The position numbers and the translations under genes were made by a program. From Cadophora sp. MPI-SDFR-AT-0126 (taxonomy: Eukaryota; Ascomycota; Leotiomycetes; Helotiales; Ploettnerulaceae): 64,000 nt of DNA. Below the pieces are notes generated by a model. It saw only the letters and a program-made list of their open reading frames with translations. It did no database searches and was not told the origin of the DNA. This document shows positions 44,676 through 56,444 of this stretch, piece by piece; the stretch's first letter is position 1, and every line of letters starts with the position of its first letter. Location: positions 620,001-684,000 of the forward strand of contig JAGMVK010000025.1 in assembly GCA_020747065.1 (NCBI GenBank), in the 5' to 3' direction.

Positions 44676-47397
44676 ATGGGCGCTCTCGACAAATACGTGG
44701 ATGGCTCCAAGCGAGAAGAAGGATTGAAGTGGAAAGAGAGATGCAGGATAGCCATCAGATTATCGGACGAAGGAAGATTCGAAGAGGCCTTGATCCTGTG
44801 TCAGCAGAATCTCGATTGGAGCCTGGAGAACCTTGGCACCGACCATAATTGCACCGTATCGGACCAAGAAGCGCTTGCACAGGTATTCTACTCCCTTGGA
44901 AGGTTCAAGGAAGCCAGGAAATTGGACCAAGCAGCACTCGACACCAGGATCCGGGTCGAGGGAGTTGACCCACCCTCCAAGGGGCTTCAGGAAGTCAGAT
45001 TGAACCTGGCGCAAGATCACGTCGCACTGAAGAATTTCAAATCAGCTGCTAAGCTTTACGAATCTGTGTACAAAAGTTACCAAGACGTCGATATTCAGGT
45101 TTTGAAGATCGCTTACGACTTGGCAGCTTGTTGGCATCATTCACGACTGTACAAGAAATCCAAGGAGTTGAATGAATGGGTGCTGGAGAAGAGGATCGAA
45201 TTGCATGCATCGGATGAGCAGATTACATTGAGTAGAGAAGCTATCAAGCAGAACTTGAAGAAGATTGAAAGCGTAAGGAAGGAGAGGGCAGCTGAGAGAC
45301 AGAAGGCTGCAGAGGAGGCAGAGAAGGAAGCAAAAGAGGCGGCGAGAAAGGAGGCGAGGAGAGCGGAGCAGGAAAGGAAGGCTGCTGAGAGATCTAACTC
45401 TGAGTCAAAGGGAGCTACAGAAACGAGGCCTACCGAGGAGAAGTCAGCCATGGAAAAAGGATCGGATCAAAAGAAGTCCAAGGAGGAGACGGAAAAGAAG
45501 AGATTGGAGGAAGTCGAAGCTCGTGCACTTGAGCGCGAGCGACTAGCTAGGGAGGCCAGAGTCAAAGAGCGCGCAGAAAGAGCAGCAGCGGAGGAGAAAG
45601 CAAGAATTGAAAAGAACCAAGCCAGGAGGGAGCAAGCTAGAAAGGATGCGATCGCACAGTTTGGAACTCCTCAACCTCAGCAAAAATCTCCCAAGTGGAA
45701 GCATGATGAGCCATCATCACCTATTCCAATTCCATCGATAACTGTTCAGAAACCCGATCAAAGACCATCATCCGCGCCGAAACACAGTTCGGGATTTTCC
45801 AAGAATGAGGATTGGAAGGATGGTCTGCAAGCCGATACCAAAAAGGCCCGGCCAAGATCCAGCTCACAAAATAACAGAGACACGACGGATCGAATACATT
45901 TTCGTCATATTTCAAGAATCGATCTACTCTCACAAATCGGACAAGCTGGTTCAGCAAGTGGAAGTGAGATCGGGGATTCTGACGAGCTGTCGAAGCTACC
46001 TCGGGAGGGGAAGCAATGGTCTGCAACGATGCCACAGAGGAAGAAGGCAGAACAGAGCGACAGCAAGAAAGAGTCCTCAGCCCAACAGGAATCCCCTTCC
46101 CCATCTTTGAAGCCCGATCCAGCAGTCAAATCCAGTCCAGATCTCTCTCGATCCAGGTCACTCAACAATCGCAAGGACAAAGAAGCCCCGCCGGCAAGAG
46201 CCAGATCGGTCTCTGCAAATTCTGGACAAAAACGAGGCAGCTCACCAGATGGGAAGAAAAAGAAAGCAGAGCAATACTACAGTCAATTATTCGATGCCAA
46301 AGGAGGAAAGGATGATGAGGACAGGTAACTTGCTCCAACCCGCCCGTGAATCTAGCTGATATCTCGCAGTACCTTCGCAGTAAACAGCTGGTTCCACAGC
46401 CTTGAGTCCGAGACACAAAAACTCCTGATACCCCTCCGAAGATCTCAAGGAAAGAGAGTCAAGATTGCTATCCTTGACACCGGAATTGATATTTCTCATC
46501 CCGATTTCAAAGAAGATCAATCGGCATCCCGATGGAATAGGCGGATCAAAGCCCCAGAAGACTTCTTGAATCCTGAGGGGAAAGCCTACGACACATGTGG
46601 TCATGGAACTTACTGTGTTGGACTCTTACGAAGAGTTGCTCCTGAGGCAGATATTTATGTTGCGAGAGTAGCAAAGGACTTTGATAGCAATCTCGACCCG
46701 GAAGTGGTTGCAAAGGTATGTTGTCAATTTTCCTTTCACTTGCACCCTGCTGACTCTCAAGGCAATCAATCGAGCATGCAGTGCCGACAAAGACAGCGAC
46801 GGGAAGCGGAATTGGAACGTAGATATTATCACCATGTCATTCGGATTCTACGGCATCTCCCCAGTCGTCCGAGCAGCAATACGGCAAGCTCTGGCAAAAC
46901 CAGTTCTCATCTTCGCTGCCGCCTCGAACAATGGTACTCGACGAGCCATTGCATTTCCCGCCAGTATGACGGGAGTTTTCTGCATCAATTCCGCAACCGG
47001 TGATGGTGGACGATCTAGCTTCAATCCTGAGCCAAAAGCAGATAAAAACTTCAGCATCATCGGGGAGAACATCGTGTCCTCTTGGACAACATACCAAAAC
47101 GCCAAACCCCAACGATCAATGTCGGGTACATCGGTAGCAACGCCAATGGCTGCTGCGGTAGCTGCTCTGGTTCTGGAATACGTTCTTCAGAACGATCCAG
47201 AGTCGACTTTGTTGAAACAGCTGGATGAGTTTAAGGAATATGATGGCATGTCGAAGATCTTCTCGATCATGTCGAAATATAAAGATGGGTATAAGAATAT
47301 TGTTCCTTGGGAGGTGCTGTCCGCTATGGGTGGTGCGAAACGCTCGACTATCACTGGACTTATCGAATGGGCGATGAGGAATCCTGGAGGCCAATGA
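44676..47397 (+). CDS. TPR-coiled-coil-subtilisin (S8) protease, HET-Q2-like candidate
   Basis: Three exons, 44676-46324, 46370-46715 and 46762-47397 (introns of 45 and 46 nt, in frame), give 876 residues. The start is the ATG at 44676. Residues about 20-195 are helical repeats of TPR type (ALILCQQNLDWSLENLG, EARKLDQAALDTRIRVEG, SAAKLYESVYKSYQDV). About 205-340 is a Glu/Lys/Arg/Ala coiled coil, then a Ser/Pro/Lys-rich linker to about 545. The C-terminal domain is a subtilisin with the complete triad: Asp586 in ILDTGID, His628 in GHGTYCVG, Ser789 in GTSVATPMAA; the oxyanion Asn is in AAASNNG near 722. No signal peptide, so it should be cytosolic. The sensor repeats with an intracellular protease resemble proteases reported beside fungal gasdermin genes; HET-Q2 cleaves HET-Q1. 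Cleavage of the neighbouring protein is inferred, not shown. Confidence 0.9.
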
Positions 47398-47734
47398 CGG
47401 GCAGCAAGGTGACCTCGGGTTCACGTTACTTCCATGCAAACAGCGACAGTGTAGACGTCGGTATCGGAAACCCATGGGATGGGCTACGTGGTACCAGGAA
47501 CAATCAAGTACTCGTACACAGATTGAAACCCAGCATTTTACTGTGAAAGCCGTCGATTGTTCGCAGAATATACTTGCGTTGACAAGCTAGCTATTGCAAC
47601 GAAAAAGCATCGCACCCCTCAGCATGGCAGACTTCCCATTGTGTAAGTCACCTACGCCTCTGATCCCAGATAACCCCAGAAAATGAACCATACCAACGCC
47701 GTGTTCAATGAAGAAGAGCAAGATCCAGAGAAAG
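47398..47734. other. Intergenic between convergent genes
   Basis: 3' flanks of the protease and of the following minus-strand gene. Nothing recognised. Confidence 0.5.
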
Positions 47735-48393
47735 TCAACAGAAAGCACCCCGAACATTCTTGCTGAAGCCGTCACCAAACTCCGATTTGTCGTCCTTGCT
47801 TGACTTTTGGGTGTCACCTGAGAGGAAGTCAATACCTTGGAATCTCGAACCTTTATAGACTGCTCACCTTTGGGCTTCTTTTCGCTGGCCTTTTCCTTCT
47901 TGCCAATCGCAACGCCAGACACTCCACTGAATCCAGGAGGAGCTCCAGGAGGAACACCAGCTACACCGCCCTGAGAAGGAACCATAATCTGAGCCGTCTC
48001 GTCCCACACATGAGTCTCTTTCACCGAATGATCATCATTCAACGACTGCAAGGTGATGGAAGGAGGAACGTATTCGCCACGAGCCCGAGCATCACTGTCG
48101 AACATATCCATGATTCGGTCCAGACTCTTACTCACGTCGATTGTATCCATGAGACCAGGCTCTGCGCCGCCTGTGAATCTGGCGTTCAGCATCAGATACT
48201 GGCTGAGTAGGCTGCGGATGTCGCTTTTGTCGGCGGCGGAGAGGAGAGGAGAGTTGAGGAAGATGTTGAGGGCTTGAACTGTGTCCATGCCACGAGGGAC
48301 CAGGGACTTGAACGCTCCGCCCTTGTAGTTACGATCATGTACCCCTACCATAATGGTGCCGTTAACGGCTTCGTTGAAAGTCATTGAAGACAT
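47735..48393 (-). CDS. Unassigned small protein beside the protease
   Basis: Not recognised. Two exons, 47868-48393 and 47735-47817 (50-nt intron, GTGAGC...CTCTCAG), give 202 residues. The N-terminal 130 residues look folded and mostly helical (MTFNEAVNGTIMVGVHDRN, SPLLSAADKSDIRSLLSQYL, IDVSKSLDRIMDMFDSDAR). A Gly/Pro-rich segment (GGVAGVPPGAPPGFSGVSG) follows, then a lysine-rich tail ending GFSKNVRGAFC. No signal peptide or membrane helix. It is convergent with the TPR-subtilisin, so co-regulation is not implied by layout. Exon 2 is supported by frame and by a branch-like TATTGAC. Confidence 0.7.
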
Positions 48394-49242
48394 CTTGATG
48401 GGTTGCAAGTTGATTTGTGGTGTGGTGAAGGCGGTTTTTTTGATGGTGGTGGGAGATCTTCTGTGTTGGTATGAGGAAGAGAGAAATCTTTTCGGACAAA
48501 CGGCCTATTTTATAGACGTCGTCGGTTGACAACGAGAGGTCTATGCTGCAGGATAAGAGAATAGAATTGAAGTGAATCTTGCTTGACCCAACAGCTTGTC
48601 ACATTCACCCTGAGGAAGGCTTGAAGGTGAAAAACACAACACCACCAGAAAGCTTGCTAAAACGAATTTGTTTGCTCCAAAAAACAGAGAAGGAAAGAAC
48701 ATATTAGACTCGTGGTGACTGATGCTGCAGATCGCTCTGCCACATGGGAGCGATTGAAAACATTATCTACCAATGCATTTTTTAACTTGGATGGCGGACG
48801 GTTAAGAAATTTTATCTCGCTACCCTCTTTTCGTTTCGATCGCACGCTTCTTCGTTCCTCGGGATCGCAACATCGTTCAGATTAAAGATGGATTAAGATA
48901 CTGTCTACCAAAACATCTCCTTCAATCGAGCATCTCATCGTACAAAGCGGCACACTTTCTGTGGATCCTCTTTCTGCCAACACCCGGATATATTTCCACG
49001 TCCCGTATGCAATACGCAAGTAGTGTCGTCTTTTTTCAGACTTTTGCCCGTATAAATTAGGATCTTTCGCCTAACCAACCATTTCAATTAGATGTTGACG
49101 TGCATGTAACAAAATGCTGCACACTACTTCCTGTCACATTTTCATCTCCAGTCCTTTGGGACCACAATTTATATATCATCTAGCAATCCCACCCTTATTT
49201 CTCCACATCTCTCATTTTCTTTTTCCCACCAAGATCGAAAAC
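48394..49242. other. Intergenic, divergent upstream regions
   Basis: Upstream of the previous minus-strand gene and of the methyltransferase relic. A TATA-like TATAAATTAG is at 49051-49060, about 190 nt before the relic's ATG. Nothing else recognised. Confidence 0.4.
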
Positions 49243-50564
49243 ATGTCTTCAGATACTCCCACGACTGCGCAAGCCGATATCGAACGGGAGGTAGCTTTGT
49301 CAAGTGTAGATTTCCGGTCAAACACAGCTGACATCGATATAGAGAGACGACTACGAGGACTCTGCCCTTGGGGTAAGCTCGTCAAAGTTCACAAAGCCGG
49401 TGCTAACATTGCAAAGAGCGATGCCGGATCGTCCCTCACATCAATCGGCTCAAGTATCCTGAAGTATCGCACAGAGAATGGAAGGACGTATCATTCGTCC
49501 AAGGAAGGAAGTTCGTAGCATGACCCTCCAAACAGTTCTTACTAACAGACAGAGTAGCTTGCACCGAACGATGAAGTGAGTCTTACGTGTCGCCGTCATG
49601 ATTTGGCTGACCCTTTAACAGGAAGAGAAAGATCGACTTGGTAAGAAGTTCAACGATGTCTCATGTATTCGCTAATCAATAGACCTACAACATCACTTGT
49701 ACGCATTGACCTTTGGAAATAAACTCCAAGTCTGTCCGTTACCAGAGAAGCTAGACCGAGTCCTCGATATCGGGACAGGAACCGGCATCTGGGCGAGTTA
49801 CAGACGACACGACCGGGAGCTATGCTGGGTGGCTAGGCAATTGATTTCGCAGATGAGCATCCCGAGAGTGAGATATGGATCCAGCTTCGCGCATTGCACT
49901 AATCTGACCCGCCAGGTCCTGGGTATCGATCTTAGTCTAATCCAGCCCACTTTGTCAATAAGATACCCTCGACGATGCAAGATGCTCTCGCTGACTTGGG
50001 CAGTATCCCACCAAATTGCTCGTTCCAAATCGACGACGTCGAAGAATTTTGGACAATTGGCCACAAGTTCGACTTCATTCACCGTAGAATGATGACAGGA
50101 TCCATCAGGGATGGCAGAAGCTGATCAACCAAATCCGCGAGTACGTAACCCAACTTCAAATAGTGCACTCACTCGCAGGCTGACCACTAGAAACCTGAAC
50201 CCTGGTGGTTGGGTACAACTCAGCGACATGGACCTTCCACTTCGCTGTGATGACAACACAATGGGACCAAACATCGACAAGTAGGGGAAATTGGTGGTTG
50301 AAGGAGCTGCGCGGATCGGACTTGCTGTCAACAGTGCCAGATCCTACAAATAACAGCTCATTGCAGCCGGGCTTGAGGATGTTCAGGAGCTGGTCTACAA
50401 ATGGCCGATGAATCGATGGCCTAAGAATCCGATGATGTGAAGAGGGAAATGAATGATACCAAAATGCATACCTATTTCGCAATGTGAGTTTCTCGCATCA
50501 GATGATTGGATGTGCCTGACTTGAATAGTTATGTTGTTTTTGGGAAGAAGCCAAGCGAGGGGTA
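49243..50564 (+). pseudogene. Decayed LaeA-like SAM methyltransferase
   Basis: Multi-exon relic of a LaeA/UMTA-type methyltransferase. Recognisable pieces in order: an N-terminal ATG at 49243 (MSSDTPTTAQAD), SSILKYRTENGRTYH, LQHHLYALTFGNKL, the SAM motif VLDIGTGTGIW, DFADEHPESE, VLGIDLS, PPNCSFQIDDVEEFW, FDFIHRRMMTGSI, NLNPGGWVQLSDMDLP, VYKWPMNRWPKNP, and the C-terminal YVVFGKKP with stop at 50562-50564. Lesions seen: an intron donor reading GCGAGT after GTGIW, a donor reading ATATGG after PESE, a one-base loss near 50108 after SIRD, in-frame TAG (50283) and TAA (about 50353), and an internal deletion of roughly 50 codons after KNPMM near 50438. Several changes are C-to-T or G-to-A, compatible with RIP or ordinary decay. 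Intact relatives in fungi influence secondary metabolism. Confidence 0.85.
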
Positions 50565-51000
50565 GCGAGGGGCTTCAATCATTGCTATTGCGATGCAGGA
50601 AGTTGTCAAAGCAGACCTCGTAGCCATTGGAATAGATTGCGATGTTATAAGTGTCGTTGTAACTTGAAGTGATATTCTTATGTGCAGATTAATGATCTGC
50701 GCATCCTGCCTAGTGAACGTGTTTAAAAGCAACCAATCAAATCGTCAAGCCCAATACTTCCTTCGCGATAGCGTGATCTGAGCAGCCAAACTGCCTAGCC
50801 CTTACATAAGTTAGTGAGAGATTGCCTGCTGTGCCTGGAATGCGTGGGGCACCAGCTCCACGAATTAGAATGATTTATGCAGCTTACTCCAATGACTTCA
50901 TTAGTGGCATAGGGAACCTGGCTAAATCCTCTACGATAAAGCAATACTCTTGCAAGACAGACATGTTTGCATTTGGAGTGTTGGAATCTCAAAAACAACC
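50565..51000. other. Intergenic, nothing recognised
   Basis: Upstream of the F-box gene; no clear signal. Short open frames only. Confidence 0.5.
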
Positions 51001-52534
51001 ATGGCGACTTCACTCGAGGCACTGTCCGAGGAACTCCTTGTGCGCATCGTAACCTTGACGGAAAGGTCCTCCCTACACTCACTAGCTCTCACCTCTCGAA
51101 CACTCAATCGTCTCGTAATTCCTGCTCTGTACGCCGCCATCGATCTCAAAGGCGGGGCCGCCGATGAAGGAAACAAATTTCTCGTCCCTTTGACTTACCA
51201 CCTTCTCAAGAATCCCGATCTCGCATCTATGGTCCATTCATTCTCTATTCGCGATGTCTTCAGCTGTGAGCAAGACGATCTCATACCTCTTGATGAAGGG
51301 GCAGATACTGAGTACAGGAAAGGTTGGCCAGCTGATCAGGACGAGTTGGATATTCTCCTCCAGAAAGTTGTTCCGGACTTGGAGGATGCAGCGGAGGAGC
51401 AGGAGCGTTTGTTGAAGGTTCTCAAAGGGGCAAGTGATGAGGGGTTGATCATCGCAACTCTGATTTCAAAGCTGCCAAACCTGCAAAAATTGGATATTGT
51501 GGGAACCATGATGAGTGTTGAGAAAGGACTTCTCCGCTTCATACAGAGGGTTGCCAAACGAGAACCTCCGTTCGACAAAAAGCCAGTGTTGACGAAATTG
51601 AAAGAGGTTTTGATAAGTGTACTTTACTCTCCACCGTCATCTGGATAGTTCTGATTTTATGCAGGGCTGGGATGAGAAATACCCCAACTCACCCGACATG
51701 ATTGGAGCTTACATGGAACTGCCATCCATTCGGCGAATTCATGGATTCCAATTGGGGAACAACGACCAAGAAGAAGTGACAGAAAGTCTGGGTGCACTCG
51801 GTATAGCCACATCGCCGGTCGAAGAGCTTGAGCTAAGACAAACTCAACTATATGCTGCGGATCTTGACAGAATCTTGAAGTCGTGCCGAAATCTCAAGAC
51901 ATTCATTTACGAGGTTGGGCATTCTTGGGCTTGGTATACGCTCCGAACATCCGACATCAGGAACTCAATGAAGGCAGTTGAGAAGACGCTCGAGAATTTG
52001 GTGTTTGATCACTCTGAGTATGTTGGTGATGCTGCTGAAGATCATGACGAGTTGAATGCTGTGTCGCTGGCAAAATTCGAGAAGTTGCGATATCTGAAGA
52101 TATCCGCAATGTTCTTAGGAGGGTTTAAACAGGATGTGAAGTTTGACCTGAGACGGACTTTCCCAGCCACATTGGAAGAGTTGTATGTTACATATATTGG
52201 AGATCCAGTTTACTGTCCGAAATGGGTACCGGCAGCCTTACAAGAGGTGTTCGAGAGGAAGGAGACGGTGCTCCCTGCATTGAGGAAGTTTACTCTACAG
52301 GGAGCTTTTCTGAATAATGCCGATCGCTTGGATGCAATCAAGCCGCTGGTTCAAACAGCAAAAGGGAAAGGGTTGGAAGTTGTCGTCCTGGCGGAAGATG
52401 CGGATGATAATCGCAAATGGGACGAGAAAGAAGAGCGGAGATGGGGATTGGGCGATGGTATAGAGTGGAAGACATGTTGGGGGAATGGAAAGACCGAAAT
52501 GACCGTGTTGGATGTCGAGGGACGAGGATGGTAA
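51001..52534 (+). CDS. F-box-like protein
   Basis: Two exons, 51001-51618 and 51665-52534 (46-nt intron, GTACTT...TATGCAG, phase 0), give 495 residues. The N terminus (EALSEELLVRIVTLTERSSL then ALTSRTLNRLVIPALY, about residues 6-45) is an F-box-type motif, which links substrates to SCF ubiquitin ligases through Skp1. The rest has irregular leucine-rich segments (LPNLQKLDIVGTMM, PVEELELRQTQL, CRNLKTFIYEVG, LRYLKISAMFLGG, TLEELYVTYIG), as in fungal F-box/LRR proteins. The donor GTACTT is non-canonical, but the frame and alternation of LRR-like units support the join. Substrate unknown. Confidence 0.8.
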
Positions 52535-52964
52535 GCAGATCTGGAGCGATGGAAATTGGCTGATTGTTGACTTGACGAACTGTTGGGAAGATTGGAATAG
52601 CAAAAAAGCTTCCATTTGGCAAATTAATCTGGCATTAAGCCATTGAGAGAACCGTGTCGCAATTTCTCTGCTGTGTACCGCATAAGATACGGCCTGTGGG
52701 ACTAGGAAACAAAAGACTTGTTGATGTCGCTTAACGAAGCGACGGCGGATCGGTGAGGATTCACCGTTAGTCTGCGGATTTTGTGTCTATCTCCGGATAA
52801 TATATCTCAAAGTTTGGAGAAAAGTGATCGTCTCGACCTCCTGTTTCATAGAAAATAATTTCAAGCCTTTATCACTTTTCCAACTCCAAACTTCCATTTA
52901 GTCTACAAATCTAACCCATCCTCCCTACAAAACCGTCAGCACAACACAATCAACACCCACCCCA
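52535..52964. other. Intergenic, nothing recognised
   Basis: Upstream of the isochorismatase-like gene; CA/CT-rich just before its ATG. Confidence 0.5.
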
Positions 52965-53585
52965 ATGGCAACTCAACTCTCCAATATCGCTGATGTCTCA
53001 GCACCAGGCCATTACACCCCTTCTCAAACAGCTTTACTTCTACTCGATTTCCATTCTGCATTCACCGACAAAGCCGGACCAAAAGCTTCAGCTGCCGTCA
53101 ACGTCGCTGTCCAAATGAAGAACTGGGCTCATTCGCAAGGCATCCTGGTTATCCACTGCCTACTCGACATCCACTAGTCTCCATTCCCAACCTGTAAAGA
53201 CGCCAGCAGATTTGCTCAAATCACCCGTTCTATGAAAGACGCTGGCGGGGCGGAGCCCGAAGCACTGCGGGGACAATCAAGAAATGAAGTCACCTTCCTT
53301 CGCAGACCAGGATATGTCTCTGCATTGAAATCTCCTGGCTTGCTTGAATATTTGGGAAGGAAGGGCGTCAAATCCTTGGTTCTTGCTGGGCTTAGTACGT
53401 CAGGCTGCGTGATGAGGACAGCGGTTGCGGCTTCTGATGAGGAATTTGTGGTCACGGTCTTGTCTGATGGGTGTATGGATCCAGTTGAAGGACTTCATGA
53501 GGTGATTATCGGAAAGTTGTTGAATCGTGGATGGGTTGCTACGAGTGAGGAGTTTCGAGAGGGGCTCTGTGCCAGGGAAAACTGA
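52965..53585 (+). pseudogene. Isochorismatase-like hydrolase with an in-frame stop
   Basis: Reads as one 207-codon frame of an isochorismatase-family (cysteine hydrolase) protein, but codon 71 is TAG (53175-53177) in LLDIH*SPFPTCKDA. Both sides align with the family: the catalytic Asp in ALLLLDFHSAFTD, RRPGYVSALKSPGLLEYL, the catalytic Cys in GLSTSGCVMRTAVAAS, and the C-terminal GLHEVI. No splice pair removes the stop. The usual catalytic Lys position before PGY reads Arg (LRRPGY), a second sign of relaxed function. It may be a recent pseudogene, a strain polymorphism, a readthrough case or a sequencing error. The downstream half has no other damage, so loss would be recent. Confidence 0.7.
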
Positions 53586-53644
53586 TTTGGGACTGATTTT
53601 TGAACAAGTCAATAACTGAAATCTGGAGACTTGCAAACCATCTC

Positions 53645-54483
53645 TCATTCTTCGACCAACTTCCTCTCTGGCGTAGATTTCGCACCCACCTCCCGCTTCA
53701 ACAGTCGAAATCTAGTCTTCCCATTCTTCAGCTCCCCTCTACCCCTGAAATTCTCATCAAGATCCCCCATTTCCAAATCCACCCACTCCAGAACTTCAAA
53801 CCCTTCCTTCAAGAACGACCCTGCACCCGCAGCACGAGCACTAACATACACCGGCGCCCCTTGAGCATCTGCGATCCCATTGATACGCGCCGTTAGTTTG
53901 CGCATCAGTCCTTGCCGTTGGTACTCTGGTCGGACCATACTTCCTTGACGATCTAGTCCAATTAGCAATTATGATGAGAGTTCCAGGAGCACTCACGAAA
54001 GTGTTTAGTCCTATCAAAACCGTGCTTGGTTGACAGAGGTCCTACTTCATGGAGCATGAAATCTCTCGCTCGTACGTTGCCTTCGGGTGGGAGTTCCCGA
54101 GACGGAGTTATCATTTTCATCTCTTCCTCGGTCAGGGTTTTGGGGAGAGAGACACTGGTCCATCCTGCGATTTTACTAGCTTCGTGTCAAATATCTGAAG
54201 ACTTTTGATGAGGGGTGAATGAAATGTGAGGGTAGGCGCGAAATGGAAAAATCGCGAACCAATTCTCCTCGTCAACAATCTTCCACGACTGCAGAGCACC
54301 AATCTCCACCCCGATTTCCACTCTAGCACGGATGGTGCTCTTCACAAACGTATATTCTTGCTCTGCTGTCATGGATCCCATCATTAAGCGCCAGTTGGTA
54401 TCTTCTTTGCATGCCTGCACCCAGACGTCGACCATTTCGTCGAGGTCGGAAGGGATGGCTTGGTGGATTGTGAATGGTGCCAT
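53645..54483 (-). CDS. GNAT-family N-acetyltransferase
   Basis: Three exons, 54260-54483, 53997-54175 and 53645-53952 (introns of 84 and 44 nt), give 236 residues. The start is MAPFTIHQAIPSDLDEM, the usual beta1-alpha1 opening of fungal GNAT proteins. The core strand is KIAGWTSVSLP. The acetyl-CoA loop (motif A) is RPEYQRQGLMRKL, followed by SARAAGAGSFLKEGF and a late strand. Substrate unknown; such proteins acetylate small molecules or proteins. Donor 1 is GTTCGC, which is non-canonical, but the join restores a normal strand (VDEENCKIAGW). Nothing in the neighbourhood points to a pathway. Confidence 0.8.
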
Positions 54484-56444
54484 GACTGAGCGAATTGAAT
54501 GAGAAGATCTTAAGAAAATAGAGAATACGACGAAAAGAGTTGTGTGCTGTTTTGTAACGATTGAGCTTACGTGAGAGTGGTAGTGTACGATGTCCGCAAG
54601 GATAATCTGATGGTGCTGACGATCTGAACAGTTTGAAAATTTGACTCGAAAACTCCAGACAATTATGATTTGCTGGGCCAAGACCAGAACTTAGGAGATA
54701 GAGGAAACTTGATTTGGCAGAATGCAACAGACAGACGGAAGCAGTAAGAATTGCCAAGGAGTACTTTATCTCAGCTTGAGCAGCGTGCAAGCCTTCACAG
54801 ATCTCAACGACTTTTTATCCCAAGATTTGGAACATTGTGAGTCCCCAGCGGAAGATTTCCAGCATCAATACATTTCGGTTCTCGAGACGAAATTACTTGA
54901 CTCTCGGCCTTCCCGTCTAGATGGTATGAGGATATACGAGGAGATCCACTTGAGAAAAAGTCAAAAATCTATCGGGATGATCCAGATTGGTTTGAGACAA
55001 CTTGAAACTGGTGACAGCACAAGCCTTTGTCACGTCACTTCAGCCCTAGAGATCATGTTGATATGTTGGGAGATAACTTGTGGACTTTAAAAGTAAGGAG
55101 AGGATCACTTTCCCATGTTCGTCATCTAATACAAGTGCAAGCGTCGGCCGTGTAACCTAGACAAAGGAAGAAGTTCGGATGCCAAGCAAGCTTAGGGATA
55201 GATGAGGCCGCGTTGATGCTTTACGAGATCTTTTCTTCAGTCCGTTTGGGGTAACCCCTTGGCAAGGTGTAATACTTTATCTGTAACATGTTCATCTTGA
55301 CCGTTGGATATGATCGATTGATTGATTGTGAGGAGATAAAATGAAATGTACACCGCGAGAAAAAAGCAAACTAAGTGCAGTGCGAATGTGGACTTATTTA
55401 CAGAACAATTCGCATCCGGTTTGTTGAACGCTGTCGTACCGGGCAAGAATCTGCTCCGGCTGAGGTAATACCGATTTGATCAACGTTAAATTCTCCCCAC
55501 AGGGCTTCGTGGCAAAACTCAGCCTCCCTCTCTCGGGCCGCAGCAACAGTCTTCCAACCCTTCTAACTGGCTTCTAGACGCGATCAAAATCTCTGAACCA
55601 ATGCGCTATCAGCCATAACGCCACCAACCAATAAAGTCCTGCGGGCGTCTGAAGTAGGGCAGCCTCTCGCTTGTGGCCGCAATCACATTCAGGATGTCTG
55701 CAGGATTTCTCTTCTGCATCTGGAATGTAACTCAAAAGATATGCATGCAGGCATGCACGAACTTATTGTTCGTTCATCCCAAGCCTGCAGTGCCACTCTG
55801 TCATCCCACGCCTGCTTGCCATCTGTCACGTCTGTTTCCCCTCCAGTGGTCCGATGATCCCCCCTCTACCTTTCCAACATCCCTCTCCTCTCCCAGTTTG
55901 CGACCCCGAAGACCCCGAAACTAAGGGACGAAGTAACTAGGATTCAAGCCTGTCAGAAGTTCAAACCAGAAGCCTTTCCGGTTTCATGCCCGTGCCCCCC
56001 CGCTTTAAGCAGGCTGACGCTGTTCAAAGTTGGGATCGCTGCTGCGAGAGCCTTGCGCGCAAGGTGTCTGATCGATGCTTGGCCTGCTCCACCACCACCC
56101 CGTAATATCACACCAACACCAACACCAACACCAACAGTGGTCCGTTGATAATGCGCTCCACCACTCCACCCCACTCCACACCTACAGTATTACTGTATAT
56201 CGAAGGATGCTCCCGTCAGCCTCTGCTATGCCGGTGGCTTTCCCACTGGTCGCTCTCTTTTCTTTCCAATGTCCAGCCTGATCTTAGAATAGATCATCTT
56301 GATCTATCTTATCTCATCCCTCTCCTTCACGTCATTCCAGAGAACTTCTCTTGTTGCACTGATCAATGTTTGCAAAGGCTGAGCAAGTATACTGATGCTG
56401 AAGACCTTCATATCTACCCTTCCAAGCTCAATTGAGTTCCCACG
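54484..56444. other. Intergenic, 2 kb
   Basis: No supported gene. A plus-strand frame at 54722-55090 has no domain and overlaps the presumed GNAT promoter. Four CACCAA units lie at 56111-56134. The last 300 nt are the upstream region of the next gene. Confidence 0.5.

Noticed and set aside
54722..55090. Plus-strand open frame of 122 codons starting with ATG
   Set aside because: No domain, odd composition, overlaps the presumed GNAT promoter, no splice or context support.
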